Made by a program: the position numbers and the translations under genes. This document shows positions 7,812 through 15,788 of a stretch of DNA of 25,965 nucleotides, piece by piece; position 1 is the first letter of the stretch, and every line of letters starts with the position of its first letter. The stretch is taken from NCBI GenBank assembly GCA_964468725.1, contig CAYXVU010000066.1, forward strand, positions 1 through 25,965, in the 5' to 3' direction. The notes below the pieces were generated by a model that made no database searches, was not told the origin of the DNA, and was given only the letters and a program-made list of their open reading frames with translations. This DNA comes from CAYXVU01 sp964468725 (GTDB taxonomy: Bacteria; Acidobacteriota; Blastocatellia; UBA7656).

Positions 7812-7833
7812 CATATTCGCTTCGGCGAATATG
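7812..7833. promoter_or_regulatory. Palindromic ArsR operator
   Basis: A perfect inverted repeat with 9-bp arms CATATTCGC and GCGAATATG around TTCG. It covers the expected transcription start of arsI. The half-site CGAATATG occurs again within the promoter spacer at 7782-7789, 44 bases upstream. Binding of ArsR here would block RNA polymerase. That ArsR is the binder is inferred from position. Confidence 0.75.
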
Positions 7834-7863
7834 AAAAAAGATGGAGCAAAGGAGACGATGAGA

Positions 7864-8337
7864 ATGACCAGAGAAGAAGAGATCAGCGGAATCAATGTGA
7901 AGGCGCTCAAAGCGCATCTTGCCTTAAACGTGCGAAACGTCGAAGAGAGCCTCGCGTTTTATAAACGCCTGCTAGGACTAGAACCGAGCAAAGTGCGGCG
8001 CGGGTACGCGAAGTTCGATGTGCAGAATCCGCCGTTAAATTTGACCCTCAACCAAGTTCCTTTCAGCGAGCGCGGCGCATTGTCACATTTGGGGATACAA
8101 GTCGCTTCGACTGCCGATGTGCTGGCAGTGCGCGAGCGTTGGATACGTGAAGGGTTAGTGCCGCGCGATGAGATGCAGGTTGATTGCTGCTATGCCATGC
8201 AAGACAAGGCATGGGTGAAAGACCCGGATGGCAACGAGTGGGAGGTCTTCGTCGTATTGGAAGACAACCTGCCGGAGAAGGCCGAGAAGACCTCTTCCTG
8301 TTGCGCTCCGCAAATCGCCTTGACGCCAGCGCAATGA
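7864..8337 (+). CDS. arsI: C-As lyase / ArsI-CadI family metalloenzyme
   Basis: A VOC-fold Fe(II) dioxygenase that cleaves the carbon-arsenic bond of trivalent methylarsenite and aromatic arsenicals, releasing As(III). From ATG 7864 the product has 157 residues. Candidate metal ligands are His18 (KALKAHLALNV), His75 (GALSHLGIQV) and Glu127 (DPDGNEWEVFVVL). The vicinal cysteines typical of ArsI that bind the arsenical are Cys108-Cys109 (VDCCYAMQDK). A second Cys pair (146-147) lies in the tail. GGAG at 7851-7854 is nine bases before ATG 7864 but only three before ATG 7858, so I prefer 7864. It is first in the arsI-arsM-arsC operon. CadI, a cadmium-induced relative, is the alternative name. Confidence 0.92.
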   Translation: MTREEEISGINVKALKAHLALNVRNVEESLAFYKRLLGLEPSKVRRGYAKFDVQNPPLNLTLNQVPFSERGALSHLGIQVASTADVLAVRERWIREGLVPRDEMQVDCCYAMQDKAWVKDPDGNEWEVFVVLEDNLPEKAEKTSSCCAPQIALTPAQ

Positions 8338-8394
8338 CGACCGACAGGCAATGCGCAGTTGACAAACAAAGAATCACTCGATAGGAGGTGGCCT

Positions 8395-9282
8395 ATGGCA
8401 AACGATATTGAACAAGCAGTGAAGTCGCGTTATGGCGCGATTGCGGCGAGTGGGCTGTCGAGCGCGGGCGCGGGCGTGCGCGCGGTGGCCGAAGCCTTCG
8501 GCTATTCGCCGGAGGAGATGGCTTCGATCCCCGCCGAAGCCAATATGGGGCTGTCGTGTGGCAATCCGACAGCCTCTGCTAATCTGCGGGTTGGTGAAAC
8601 CGTCGTTGACCTCGGTTGCGGCGGCGGTCTGGATGTCTTTTTAGCCGCCGCGAAAGTCGGCGAGACGGGCAAGGCTATCGGCATTGATATGACGCCGGAG
8701 ATGATCGAGCGGGCGCGTCGCAATGCCGAAAAGGGCATCGGCGGCAACCCCTATACCAACGTCGAATTTCATCTGGCAACAATAGATCATCTGCCGCTTG
8801 CCGATGGCATTGCCGATTGCGTCATCAGCAACTGCGTCATCAATCTAGCGCCGGACAAACGAGCGGTCTTTCGGGAAGCGGCGCGCGTGCTCAAACCGGG
8901 CGGCAGATTCGCGGTCAGCGACATTGCTCTCAAACAACCGTTGCCGCCGGAGATTGGCAACGATTTGCTCGCCTATATCGGTTGCATATCGGGGGCGATG
9001 TTAATCGAAGACTACCGTCAGGGACTGCTTGATGTTGGCTTCGAACACGTTGAAATTTTTGACACCCATTCCGATCTGTCAATCTATGCGACAGCCGATG
9101 ATGTGACGGCCAGCGCCTCGTCCGCAGGCGGGTCGAGTTTGCCCGTTGTCTCGTCAAGCTGCTGCTCGCCGGGGACGGAGTCGGAACTCGGCGCGCGATT
9201 CAAAGAGTTGATGAGCCAATATGACATCAACCAATACGCGGCAAGCGTGCGCGTCTTTGCCGTCAAACCTTCTCAAGCGTGA
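8395..9282 (+). CDS. arsM: Arsenite S-adenosylmethionine methyltransferase
   Basis: Methylates As(III) with SAM to methylated, partly volatile arsenicals. The 295-residue product has the class I methyltransferase motif VVDLGCGGGLDVFLAAAKVG (70-89) and DGIADCVISNCVINLAPDK. The arsenic-binding cysteines are Cys55 (GLSCGNP), Cys147 (SNCVIN) and Cys197 (YIGCISGA); the 50-residue spacing of the last two equals that of Cys174/Cys224 in the algal ArsM. The additional N-terminal cysteine of that enzyme is absent. A Cys pair (256-257) lies in the C-terminal region, as in ArsI and ArsR. The start is fixed by AGGAGG (8383-8388) six bases before ATG 8395. It is 57 bases after arsI and six before arsC. 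Confidence 0.95.
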   Translation: MANDIEQAVKSRYGAIAASGLSSAGAGVRAVAEAFGYSPEEMASIPAEANMGLSCGNPTASANLRVGETVVDLGCGGGLDVFLAAAKVGETGKAIGIDMTPEMIERARRNAEKGIGGNPYTNVEFHLATIDHLPLADGIADCVISNCVINLAPDKRAVFREAARVLKPGGRFAVSDIALKQPLPPEIGNDLLAYIGCISGAMLIEDYRQGLLDVGFEHVEIFDTHSDLSIYATADDVTASASSAGGSSLPVVSSSCCSPGTESELGARFKELMSQYDINQYAASVRVFAVKPSQA

Positions 9283-9288
9283 GCCAAA

Positions 9289-9717
9289 ATGATGAACCAG
9301 TCGCAACGAGTCTTAATTCTCTGTACCGGCAATTCGGCGCGCAGCCAGATGGCCGAAGGCCTGTTGCGTCACGATGGCGGCGCGGGCTTCGAAGTTTTCA
9401 GCGCCGGTACGCAGCCAAGCCAGGTGCGACCGGAAGCGATTCGAGCGTTGCGCGAAGTGGGCATTGACATCAGCGCGCAACGCTCGAAGTCCGTAGATGA
9501 ATTCATTGGACAAAAGTTCGATACCGTCATCACCGTCTGCGACAATGCGAAAGAGAATTGCCCGATCTTCCCAGCCACAACGGCACGCATTCATTGGAGC
9601 TTTGACGATCCGGCGGCTGTTGTAGGCGACGAAGCACTGCGCCTCGCAGCCTTTCGTCGGGTGCGCGATGAAATCCGCGAACGATTGAAGACCTTCATCG
9701 CCAACTCTTCGGTTTGA
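9289..9717 (+). CDS. arsC: Arsenate reductase, thioredoxin-coupled (LMW-phosphatase fold)
   Basis: Reduces arsenate to arsenite through a three-cysteine relay re-reduced by thioredoxin. The 142-residue product has the phosphatase loop LCTGNSARSQMAEGLL with nucleophile Cys12 and Arg18, and the redox pair Cys84 and Cys91 (VCDNAKENCP). These are offset by exactly two from Cys10/82/89 of the Staphylococcus aureus enzyme, so this is the thioredoxin type, not the glutaredoxin type of E. coli. The ATG comes six bases after the arsM stop with no strong Shine-Dalgarno, suggesting translational coupling; ATG 9292 is equally possible. It is the last gene of the ars operon. Confidence 0.95.
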   Translation: MMNQSQRVLILCTGNSARSQMAEGLLRHDGGAGFEVFSAGTQPSQVRPEAIRALREVGIDISAQRSKSVDEFIGQKFDTVITVCDNAKENCPIFPATTARIHWSFDDPAAVVGDEALRLAAFRRVRDEIRERLKTFIANSSV

Positions 9718-9765
9718 ACGCGAAGTCACCGCGAATGATTCGCGCGCCGACTGACGAATGCGCCT

Positions 9766-9792
9766 CCGAGAGGTCTGATGTTGATCTCTCGG
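9766..9792 (+). terminator. Weak hairpin after arsC
   Basis: CCGAGAG (9766-9772) can pair with CTCTCGG (9786-9792), extended by two weaker pairs. No T run follows, so it is at best a weak or Rho-assisted terminator for the ars operon. Nothing else is seen in the gap between arsC and the convergent CHAT gene. Confidence 0.25.
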
Positions 9793-9886
9793 TTCGCGCC
9801 GTCATTGAGCCGCCGTCATGAAGCCGCTGCCGCCAAATCGCAACGGGCAGCCTCCTCTCTCGTCGCAGAGGCGATCAACGCCGGGG

Positions 9887-12800
9887 TCATTTCCATTCGC
9901 CTTGAATGACGAAGGCTGCCCAGAAAAAGGGCGATGACCACCGCTTCTCTTTCATCAATTCAAGCTGCGCGGCGCGCAATGCCGCCGCCGGGCGCAGGTT
10001 ATCTTTGAGCATGCCGCGATAAAAATGCTTCATCAATTCGGCGGTTGCCAGATCATCAACCTGCCACAGGCTGGCAACTACACGCTGCGCCCCGGCATAC
10101 ATAAATCCGCGTGTCAGTCCGATCAATCCTTCGCCTTTGATCTCTTGCCCCAAAGCGGTTTGGCAGGCGCTCAGCACAACGACCTCGGCAGGCAAGTCGA
10201 GGTTGTAGATTTGGTGCATGCGCAAAAAGCCGTCTTGCCCTCTGCCCTGTTCATCAATGAGCGATAGCACCAGCCCCGACAACTCCGGGTATTTGCTGTT
10301 GAGCAGCCCATGGGTGGCGAAATGAATGATACGAAAATCGCTCAGTTCTCCGTTCAACACCCGCGTGTGATTGGCCTGAAAATCGGTGGCTTTGAGCAGT
10401 GATTTCGCAGGTACAAGTGAAGCGATGGCTTCTGCTTCTTCGCGCGAAAACGGCAGACGTGAAAGGCCTGCGCGCTCAGTTCGGGTATCGAACCCGCGAA
10501 GGGCGCGCAAGACGGCGGGCTTACCGGTTTCTCCCGCACTTTCCGAGCGCACCTGCAAAGCGATTTCACGCCCTCCACCGATGCGCTTTTTCGCCATCGC
10601 GACGCGCGGGTCGTTGGCCTCAAAGACCGGGTCGGCCAACACCGCAACCGCTTTGGCAGCCACCCGCCGACCGGCAATCTCCTGCCGAATGAGCGATAAG
10701 ACCGAAGCCGATGGCAGGTTGACGATCTCATGGCGGGTAATGATCGGCTGCAATCCGCCCTCTTCCCACGGCACCGTCAACGCGCCGAAGGGCAGGTATT
10801 GGAGCGCACCCGGAGCGATGATGAGCAGGCGTTTGCCTTGCCATTGTTCAGCCAGCGGCTCGGCGATAGGGCTGAGCAGCAGACGGCTAAGGGCGAGGAC
10901 TTCGCGGGAGAACTTCGCGTCGGCTTCAAAGACGCGCGCCCGCCAAGCGGCTTCGCTTTCGCCTGGCTTTGGTTGTCGTGCCGTCAAGTGATGGTAGAGA
11001 TTGCGCGCTGCCGTTTCGATCTCCCGACGCGGTGGCAGCCGCTGCGCCGAAAGCGAGGTGCGCGTTACCGCCCACAACCAACTCTGCTCCTCGCCAAGCG
11101 TGTATTCGAGCAGCACCGTATCTTCATCAAGCAGTTGTTGAACCTCTACGGCGGTCAGCGGCTGCGGTTGGGTGAGCGCGGCATAGCGCGGGCTGGAGGC
11201 GCGGAGACGCGCTTCGATCTGCTGTAGTTGTGCGGTCAGGTTTTCGATCTCTCTGGCCAGCAGGGCTGCCGATTGGGGGTTCGCAGGCAGGCTGAAGAGA
11301 CGGTTTTGCTCCTGTCCCTTGGCATTGAGTTGCTGGCGCAAGCGATTCTCCTCGACCAGCAAGGCGGGGTCGGCTCCTTTGCGGATATCGGCGCGCGCTT
11401 CGGCCAGCGACTCCAATAGGCTACGCGCTCGCGTCCGCTCACTGTTTTGCAAAGCAATCAATTCGTATCCGCGCCCTGGCTCCAGCTTGTGCATATCCAT
11501 CAGCAGATCGGTATAGGCGTCATAGATGGACTGCTTTCTCGCCAAGTAGCTGGAACGAAATCGTTGATTTTGCGCGCGGGCGCGCACCGATTCGGCCAAG
11601 GCGATGGCCTCTTCCATCTGTTGTCGCGCCAACGCCCAGTTGCCCTGCTTGCGATGCAGTCCGGCAAGCGCATTGAGGCTCTCCGACTCCTGTTCGGGGT
11701 TTCCGAATTGGCGATAAGATTCCAATGCCTCTTCATAGGCAGCAATCGCTTTCGGCAGATCGCCAAGCTGATCGTGCGCCAAGCCCATGCCGTTCAAGGT
11801 TTGAGCAATGCCGAGGCGATTGCCGACTTTGCGATGCAGCGTCATGGCTTGCTCGAAAAAGGCGAGCGCCTTGGCAGGCTCTTGTAATGCCGCGTGAATC
11901 TTGCCGAGCGTGCCCAGATCGTAGGCTTCATTGAAGGTGTTGCCCGTTTGCTGGTCAACGGCCAGCGCGCGATTGAGAAAGGTGAGCGCCTCGTTGGGCT
12001 TGCCTCCCGCCAAGTGGTAGGTTCCGAGATTATGTAACAGGAGGCCGGTTTGGCTGTTGTCTTCGGCTTCTTTTATCACCAATGCTTGCTGCGCGTATTC
12101 GATAGCTTTTTCGAGTTCGCCCAGTTGGTAATGGACATTGGCGATATTGCTCAAGGCAATTGATTCGCTCCCCTGACGACGCAGTTCGCGGAAGAGTTGT
12201 AAGGCCTTCAAGTGATGTTCCAATGCCTGATAGAGGTCTCCCTGTCGGCGATAGACCTGCCCCATATTGTCGAGCGTGACGCCTTCGCTCCAACGGTCGC
12301 GATTGAGCCGTCGCAGAGGCAAAGACTGCTGATAGTAATACAGAGCTTTTTGCGAATCGCCCAGGCGGTTGTAAAGAAAGCCCAGATTATTGAGGTCGAA
12401 CGCCGTCAATCCGTCGCTGCCAGCCAACAGTCCGAGCGCGCGTTCGTAAGCTTCTTGTGCCAAGAGGATTTCGCCAAACGGCAGATGGATCGCGCCGATA
12501 CGACAAAGCGCTTCGCGCTCCCGGAGTTGGTTGCCGAGCGCCTGCCAGAGCGTAATGGATTCGTTAAACAAGGCGACTGCTTTTGTCACGGCGCTGCGGT
12601 CTCGCGTCGAGCGAATGTGGTTGGATAAGAAGAAGCCTTCACGAAAGAGCGCTTCGGCGCGCACCCGCAGTTGATCGGCTGGCGCAGGAAATCGCGGCGT
12701 TTCGGTTCGAATGGCGTAGCGTCCGGCTTCGGCCTGCGGCTCCACCGCCGCAATCTCCAGGCGATAGCGACCAGCCGTTTCGGCAATCAGCACAATCGGC

Positions 12801-13126
12801 TCTGCGCCTTCATAGATTCCGAATATCCGATCCTCTTCAAACAACACCTTGCCGGTTTCATCCATCACCCTTACGGCAACATTCACGCCTTTTTGTTCAG
12901 CTTTCGCTTCAAAAAATTGTCCGGCCTCCAACCGAATTTGATAGGCGTGCAGTTGCCCACCCGCGAGGGTCTTCTCGACTGTCGTATGGGCGACGAGCGC
13001 TATCGGCTCATCCGGTTTCGGCGTTTGGCCATAGGCGGCTGTGCCTGCCTGCGCAATCAACGCGGCCAGAAATAGTCTGAGGCCGAGGCGACAAGTTCGC
13101 AGACAGAAAATCGGGAGCTTTACCAT
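9887..13126 (-). CDS. Exported TPR-CHAT domain protein (caspase-like)
   Basis: A 1079-residue protein whose C-terminal CHAT domain (about 690-1079) is a caspase/separase-like cysteine peptidase fold. The catalytic pair is intact: His939 in HFATHG and Cys988 in LSACQTALG. Other CHAT marks are LLIIAPGALQYLPFGAL, LPFSREEAEAIASLVP, YAGAQRVVASLWQVDD and the ending WSSPFFWAAFVIQGEW. The N-terminus has a signal peptide (core LGLRLFLAALIAQAGTA, cut near residue 33), then a PPC-like beta domain (about 40-145), about eight kinesin-light-chain-type TPRs (about 185-515) and a charged helical linker. I start at ATG 13126, preceded by AAGGAGAAGG; the open frame upstream to 13360 runs into the anti-sigma gene. 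It is last in an operon with a sigma factor and a membrane anti-sigma protein. The substrate is unknown. Acting outside the cytoplasm is inferred from the signal peptide. Confidence 0.92.
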   Translation of the reverse strand: MVKLPIFCLRTCRLGLRLFLAALIAQAGTAAYGQTPKPDEPIALVAHTTVEKTLAGGQLHAYQIRLEAGQFFEAKAEQKGVNVAVRVMDETGKVLFEEDRIFGIYEGAEPIVLIAETAGRYRLEIAAVEPQAEAGRYAIRTETPRFPAPADQLRVRAEALFREGFFLSNHIRSTRDRSAVTKAVALFNESITLWQALGNQLREREALCRIGAIHLPFGEILLAQEAYERALGLLAGSDGLTAFDLNNLGFLYNRLGDSQKALYYYQQSLPLRRLNRDRWSEGVTLDNMGQVYRRQGDLYQALEHHLKALQLFRELRRQGSESIALSNIANVHYQLGELEKAIEYAQQALVIKEAEDNSQTGLLLHNLGTYHLAGGKPNEALTFLNRALAVDQQTGNTFNEAYDLGTLGKIHAALQEPAKALAFFEQAMTLHRKVGNRLGIAQTLNGMGLAHDQLGDLPKAIAAYEEALESYRQFGNPEQESESLNALAGLHRKQGNWALARQQMEEAIALAESVRARAQNQRFRSSYLARKQSIYDAYTDLLMDMHKLEPGRGYELIALQNSERTRARSLLESLAEARADIRKGADPALLVEENRLRQQLNAKGQEQNRLFSLPANPQSAALLAREIENLTAQLQQIEARLRASSPRYAALTQPQPLTAVEVQQLLDEDTVLLEYTLGEEQSWLWAVTRTSLSAQRLPPRREIETAARNLYHHLTARQPKPGESEAAWRARVFEADAKFSREVLALSRLLLSPIAEPLAEQWQGKRLLIIAPGALQYLPFGALTVPWEEGGLQPIITRHEIVNLPSASVLSLIRQEIAGRRVAAKAVAVLADPVFEANDPRVAMAKKRIGGGREIALQVRSESAGETGKPAVLRALRGFDTRTERAGLSRLPFSREEAEAIASLVPAKSLLKATDFQANHTRVLNGELSDFRIIHFATHGLLNSKYPELSGLVLSLIDEQGRGQDGFLRMHQIYNLDLPAEVVVLSACQTALGQEIKGEGLIGLTRGFMYAGAQRVVASLWQVDDLATAELMKHFYRGMLKDNLRPAAALRAAQLELMKEKRWSSPFFWAAFVIQGEWK

Positions 13127-13182
13127 AATCCTTCTCCTTCGGGTTTGATAGGTCGCCGACCCCTGCGGCTCACCGCGCCAGA

Positions 13183-14148
13183 CTATTTCCGCAAGACGCG
13201 GAAATAGTAGCGATTGATCTCTTCTGATTCGCCCTTCGGATTCACAGCCGAAAGCGTCAGAAGGTAATCGCCGAGCGACAGTTTGTTTGTTGGAATGCGG
13301 GTGGTGAGGAGAATACTTTCCGCGCTTGATCGGCGCGGCTGGGTGATGGATTGTTGCCAAACGGCCTGACCTTCGACTGTGCGAATGGCGATTTGATAAC
13401 GCTGCGCGGCGCTGCCGTCTACGCGCATCTGCAAGCGCACCTCGTCAATGCCGGATGGGAGGGTTACGGTTTGCGGACTGCTGCTGCCGCGCACGAGCAG
13501 CGGCGAAAGCAGAAAGGAGAAGACGCTCATGCGCCCGGACGGAGTCGGCGGCCTGCTAATCTGACCCGCCAACGTATCACGCTCCGAGCGCAATTGCTCC
13601 AATTCGGCAGCCCGCTTTTCGTTTTCGCCGCGCGCCGTAGCGATCTGTTCGGCAAGCTCCCGTTCGCGGCTCTGACGCTCGGTGATTTCGGCTTGCAAGT
13701 GGGCGAATTCGTTTTGCAATCGCAGGCGGTCAAGGAAGAGCCATAGGCTGATTGCCACTAGCACCAACGTTGCCGCAGTTGCGGCCAGTCGCCACCAAGA
13801 GGGAGAAAAACCTAACCTCTCGAAGAGCTTCGTCTGCCCTGAAACGGCTGGCTCGGCGATTCGTATTTCGCGGCGGAACGCGTCGGCTTCTTCAACCAGA
13901 TGCTTCGAAACCGCAACTCGCTGACGATGTACGGGCGAAGCCAGATAGTGATGCTCAAAGCGTTCTCTGTCTGCCGCCGCCAGCTTGCCGCGCACGTAGC
14001 GATCAACCAAACGGTTCTCGACTTCCCACAATCGTTCGAACGTTTCGTCGTCGGTGAAGAACGCTTCTTCCAAGCGGCTCGCCTCTTCGTCCGGCAAGGC
14101 GCCGAGCAAATAGCGCTGCATCAGGTTTTCTTGCGTGTTCGTATCCAT
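13183..14148 (-). CDS. Membrane anti-sigma-like protein without a zinc motif
   Basis: A 321-residue single-pass membrane protein. The N-terminal part (1-100, including MQRYLLGALPDEEASRLEEA) resembles the helical sigma-binding region of anti-sigma factors but has no cysteine, so it lacks the HxxxCxxC zinc motif. A membrane segment lies at about 118-140 (LAATAATLVLVAISLWLFL), followed by a coiled coil (about 140-195). The periplasmic C-terminal domain (about 225-321) is probably beta-rich and may sense a signal. The ATG at 14148 has no clear Shine-Dalgarno; 82 bases separate it from the sigma gene and 56 from the CHAT gene. The role as the sigma partner is inferred from order and topology. Confidence 0.75.
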   Translation of the reverse strand: MDTNTQENLMQRYLLGALPDEEASRLEEAFFTDDETFERLWEVENRLVDRYVRGKLAAADRERFEHHYLASPVHRQRVAVSKHLVEEADAFRREIRIAEPAVSGQTKLFERLGFSPSWWRLAATAATLVLVAISLWLFLDRLRLQNEFAHLQAEITERQSRERELAEQIATARGENEKRAAELEQLRSERDTLAGQISRPPTPSGRMSVFSFLLSPLLVRGSSSPQTVTLPSGIDEVRLQMRVDGSAAQRYQIAIRTVEGQAVWQQSITQPRRSSAESILLTTRIPTNKLSLGDYLLTLSAVNPKGESEEINRYYFRVLRK

Positions 14149-14230
14149 CGCTTTTTCAGGTCGCAAGCGTTTGTGCGGGGCAAGACGCCTGCCAACAGCC
14201 TTCCACTCATAACTGGCAATCGCATCAATT

Positions 14231-14818
14231 TCATGTCGCGCGCCGCGAATCTTTTTTTTCTTTTGCCGCCCCCGGTCTGCCCAGACAGAGAGCGACGCAT
14301 TGCTCCAACTTGTCTCGCAACCGTTGCACGCGGCTGCGCAGGGCGTTTAGCGGGATGCCCAACTGCTCAGCTTTTGCCTGTCGGTTATTGATCTTTCCGC
14401 GCCCTTCGTCTTGGTAATACTCCAGAAGCAGTTGCCGGTTTTCGCTCGGCAAAGCGTTCAAACACTTCTCGAAACAGTCGTGCTCCTCGCGGTCATCATC
14501 TGCGGATGACAATGGGGCGGCGACCTCCTGCACCTCGTCGAGACTGCGGCGGCGGCTGTCGGGCGCTTTCAGCGTTTCGAGAAAGACCAGTCGCGCGATG
14601 CCGTAGCAATAGGTCGGGATGTCACGGATCGTTTCACCGGCTTCCACTTTGCGAACCACGCGGTCGAGTGTCTCGTCAGCGCATTCGTCGGGGAAATGCG
14701 CGCCGCGCCAGTCGAAATACTTCACCAGCTTTAGGCGCAGGGCTTCGTATTTTTGCCCTGCGCTCTCGGCCTTGGCGTCGAGGAGGGCGAGAAAGCGATG
14801 GAATGCTTCTTCTGTCAT
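14231..14818 (-). CDS. ECF-type RNA polymerase sigma factor
   Basis: A 195-residue alternative sigma factor. Region 2 (about 28-90) includes EALRLKLVKYFDWRGAHFPD and PTYCYGIARLVFLETLKA. Region 4 (about 118-175) includes CLNALPSENRQLLLEYYQDE and the helix-turn-helix part QAKAEQLGIPLNALRSRVQR. The length is normal for the ECF group. I start at MTEEAFHRFL (14818), the only ATG with a family-like N-terminus; the frame stays open to 15055 but that part overlaps the promoter at 15026-15055. The Shine-Dalgarno is weak. It is the first gene of the sigma/anti-sigma/CHAT operon and is driven by a sigma-70-type promoter, so it need not start its own transcription. Its target promoters are not identifiable. 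Confidence 0.88.
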   Translation of the reverse strand: MTEEAFHRFLALLDAKAESAGQKYEALRLKLVKYFDWRGAHFPDECADETLDRVVRKVEAGETIRDIPTYCYGIARLVFLETLKAPDSRRRSLDEVQEVAAPLSSADDDREEHDCFEKCLNALPSENRQLLLEYYQDEGRGKINNRQAKAEQLGIPLNALRSRVQRLRDKLEQCVALCLGRPGAAKEKKDSRRAT

Positions 14819-15025
14819 TGCCCATTCCGACGATGTTCTTCGCGCGTCGTTCACGGTCTTTTTCTTGTGGTTGATCGAAGTAGAAAATGAATTCGGTGCG
14901 TTCGAGACGATTCGAACGCGAGGTTCCCACGATTCAGAAAATCCAAACGGAGGTTGTTTGATTAGCGATGCACGTCTTCGTTGCTCTTCAGCAATGCGTT
15001 TCCGTTCGGTTGTAAATCGGTAGGC

Positions 15026-15055
15026 ATTATAAGCTGCGCGCGCTGCGATTGTCAC
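15026..15055 (-). promoter_or_regulatory. Sigma-70-type promoter of the sigma/anti-sigma/CHAT operon
   Basis: On the minus strand GTGACA (15055-15050), an 18-base spacer and a consensus TATAAT (15031-15026). The expected start is near 15019. It looks like a housekeeping promoter, unlike an ECF-type one. Confidence 0.65.
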
Positions 15056-15190
15056 CCATCCGTTTTAGGCGCGTGGATGATTCAAGGGCGAAAAAGCGAA
15101 GCGAAAAATTTTTGCGACATGTTTTTCCGAGTTCTGCCACTTAGGTTCGACGAGAGGAGAATGCAGGACTTCCTGAGGAGGAACACCCCT

Positions 15191-15252
15191 GTTGGCTGAT
15201 AACCCCAACCCGCCGTCTGCGCAGCCTGTCGGCTTGCGCGTCGGCTGATAAC
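15191..15252 (+). repeat. Near-identical 13-base direct repeat before the secreted-protein gene
   Basis: GTTGGCTGATAAC (15191-15203) and GTCGGCTGATAAC (15240-15252) differ at one position and are 49 bases apart; a partial copy GTCGGCT lies at 15228. The second copy abuts the Shine-Dalgarno of the gene at 15266. It could be a protein-binding site or an RNA element. Confidence 0.4.
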
Positions 15253-15265
15253 AAGGAGAATCATC

Positions 15266-15736
15266 ATGCTTCGCAAATGTCTGTTGTTCGTTTCGATCTT
15301 TTCACTCTTTTCACTCGCCACGTTGACCGTTTTAGGATTCGCATCGCGTTCGACCGCCCCGGCTTCGGCTGCGGTAACGCCGACGACCAATGATTGCCGC
15401 GTCAGGCTGACCGTCAACGATCCGATCTTGAACGGCACCCCGGCCAGTCCACAGGGAGCCAGAGTCACCTGGAGCGTTGCCAACGTGCCGCCCTGCTACC
15501 GAATTGAGGGCTTCCGCGTTACGTTCAATTTCACGTTGGCAGACGGCAGCAGCCATCAGCGAATCGTCAATGCCGCTCCGACGGCCAACATGGCGGGAGT
15601 GGCGCTGAATCTGTCCACGCCGTTACCGCGCCGCGACCGTCCCACCGTGATTACGGCTACCGTTGTGGCGAGCGCCGTTCCCATTGACAACCGCATCGTT
15701 GGAACTGAGAACGCAACGACGGAACTCAATCCGTAA
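15266..15736 (+). CDS. Small secreted protein of unknown function
   Basis: I do not recognise this 156-residue protein. It has a clear signal peptide (MLRKC head, hydrophobic core LFVSIFSLFSLATLTVLGFA, probable cut after ASA near residue 36). The mature part of about 120 residues is rich in Thr, Val, Asn and Pro, with alternating polar and hydrophobic stretches (ARVTWSVANV, FRVTFNFTLADG, PTVITATVVAS) that suggest an Ig- or fibronectin-like beta sandwich. Two cysteines (44 and 77) could form a disulphide. AAGGAG seven bases before the ATG fixes the start. It is divergent from the sigma/anti-sigma/CHAT operon, which makes it a candidate target or partner, but adjacency is the only evidence. Confidence 0.8.
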   Translation: MLRKCLLFVSIFSLFSLATLTVLGFASRSTAPASAAVTPTTNDCRVRLTVNDPILNGTPASPQGARVTWSVANVPPCYRIEGFRVTFNFTLADGSSHQRIVNAAPTANMAGVALNLSTPLPRRDRPTVITATVVASAVPIDNRIVGTENATTELNP

Positions 15737-15788
15737 CGGGCAAGCCGCAACCTTCGCATCTCAACTGCCCGCTTCTGGCATAGACAGG

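Larger units (their letters stand above)
14819..15265. other. Divergent control region between the sigma operon and the secreted-protein genes
   Basis: About 450 bases with no convincing gene. It holds the sigma-operon promoter on the minus strand (15026-15055), which leaves a leader of about 200 bases before the sigma ATG, and a near-repeat of GGCTGATAAC close to the plus-strand gene. The A/T-rich stretch around 15090-15130 may hold the plus-strand promoter, but I see no clear hexamer pair. Confidence 0.6.

Noticed and set aside
14819..15055. Upstream extension of the ECF sigma factor
   Set aside because: It overlaps the GTGACA-N18-TATAAT promoter and has no ATG or family-like sequence before 14818.
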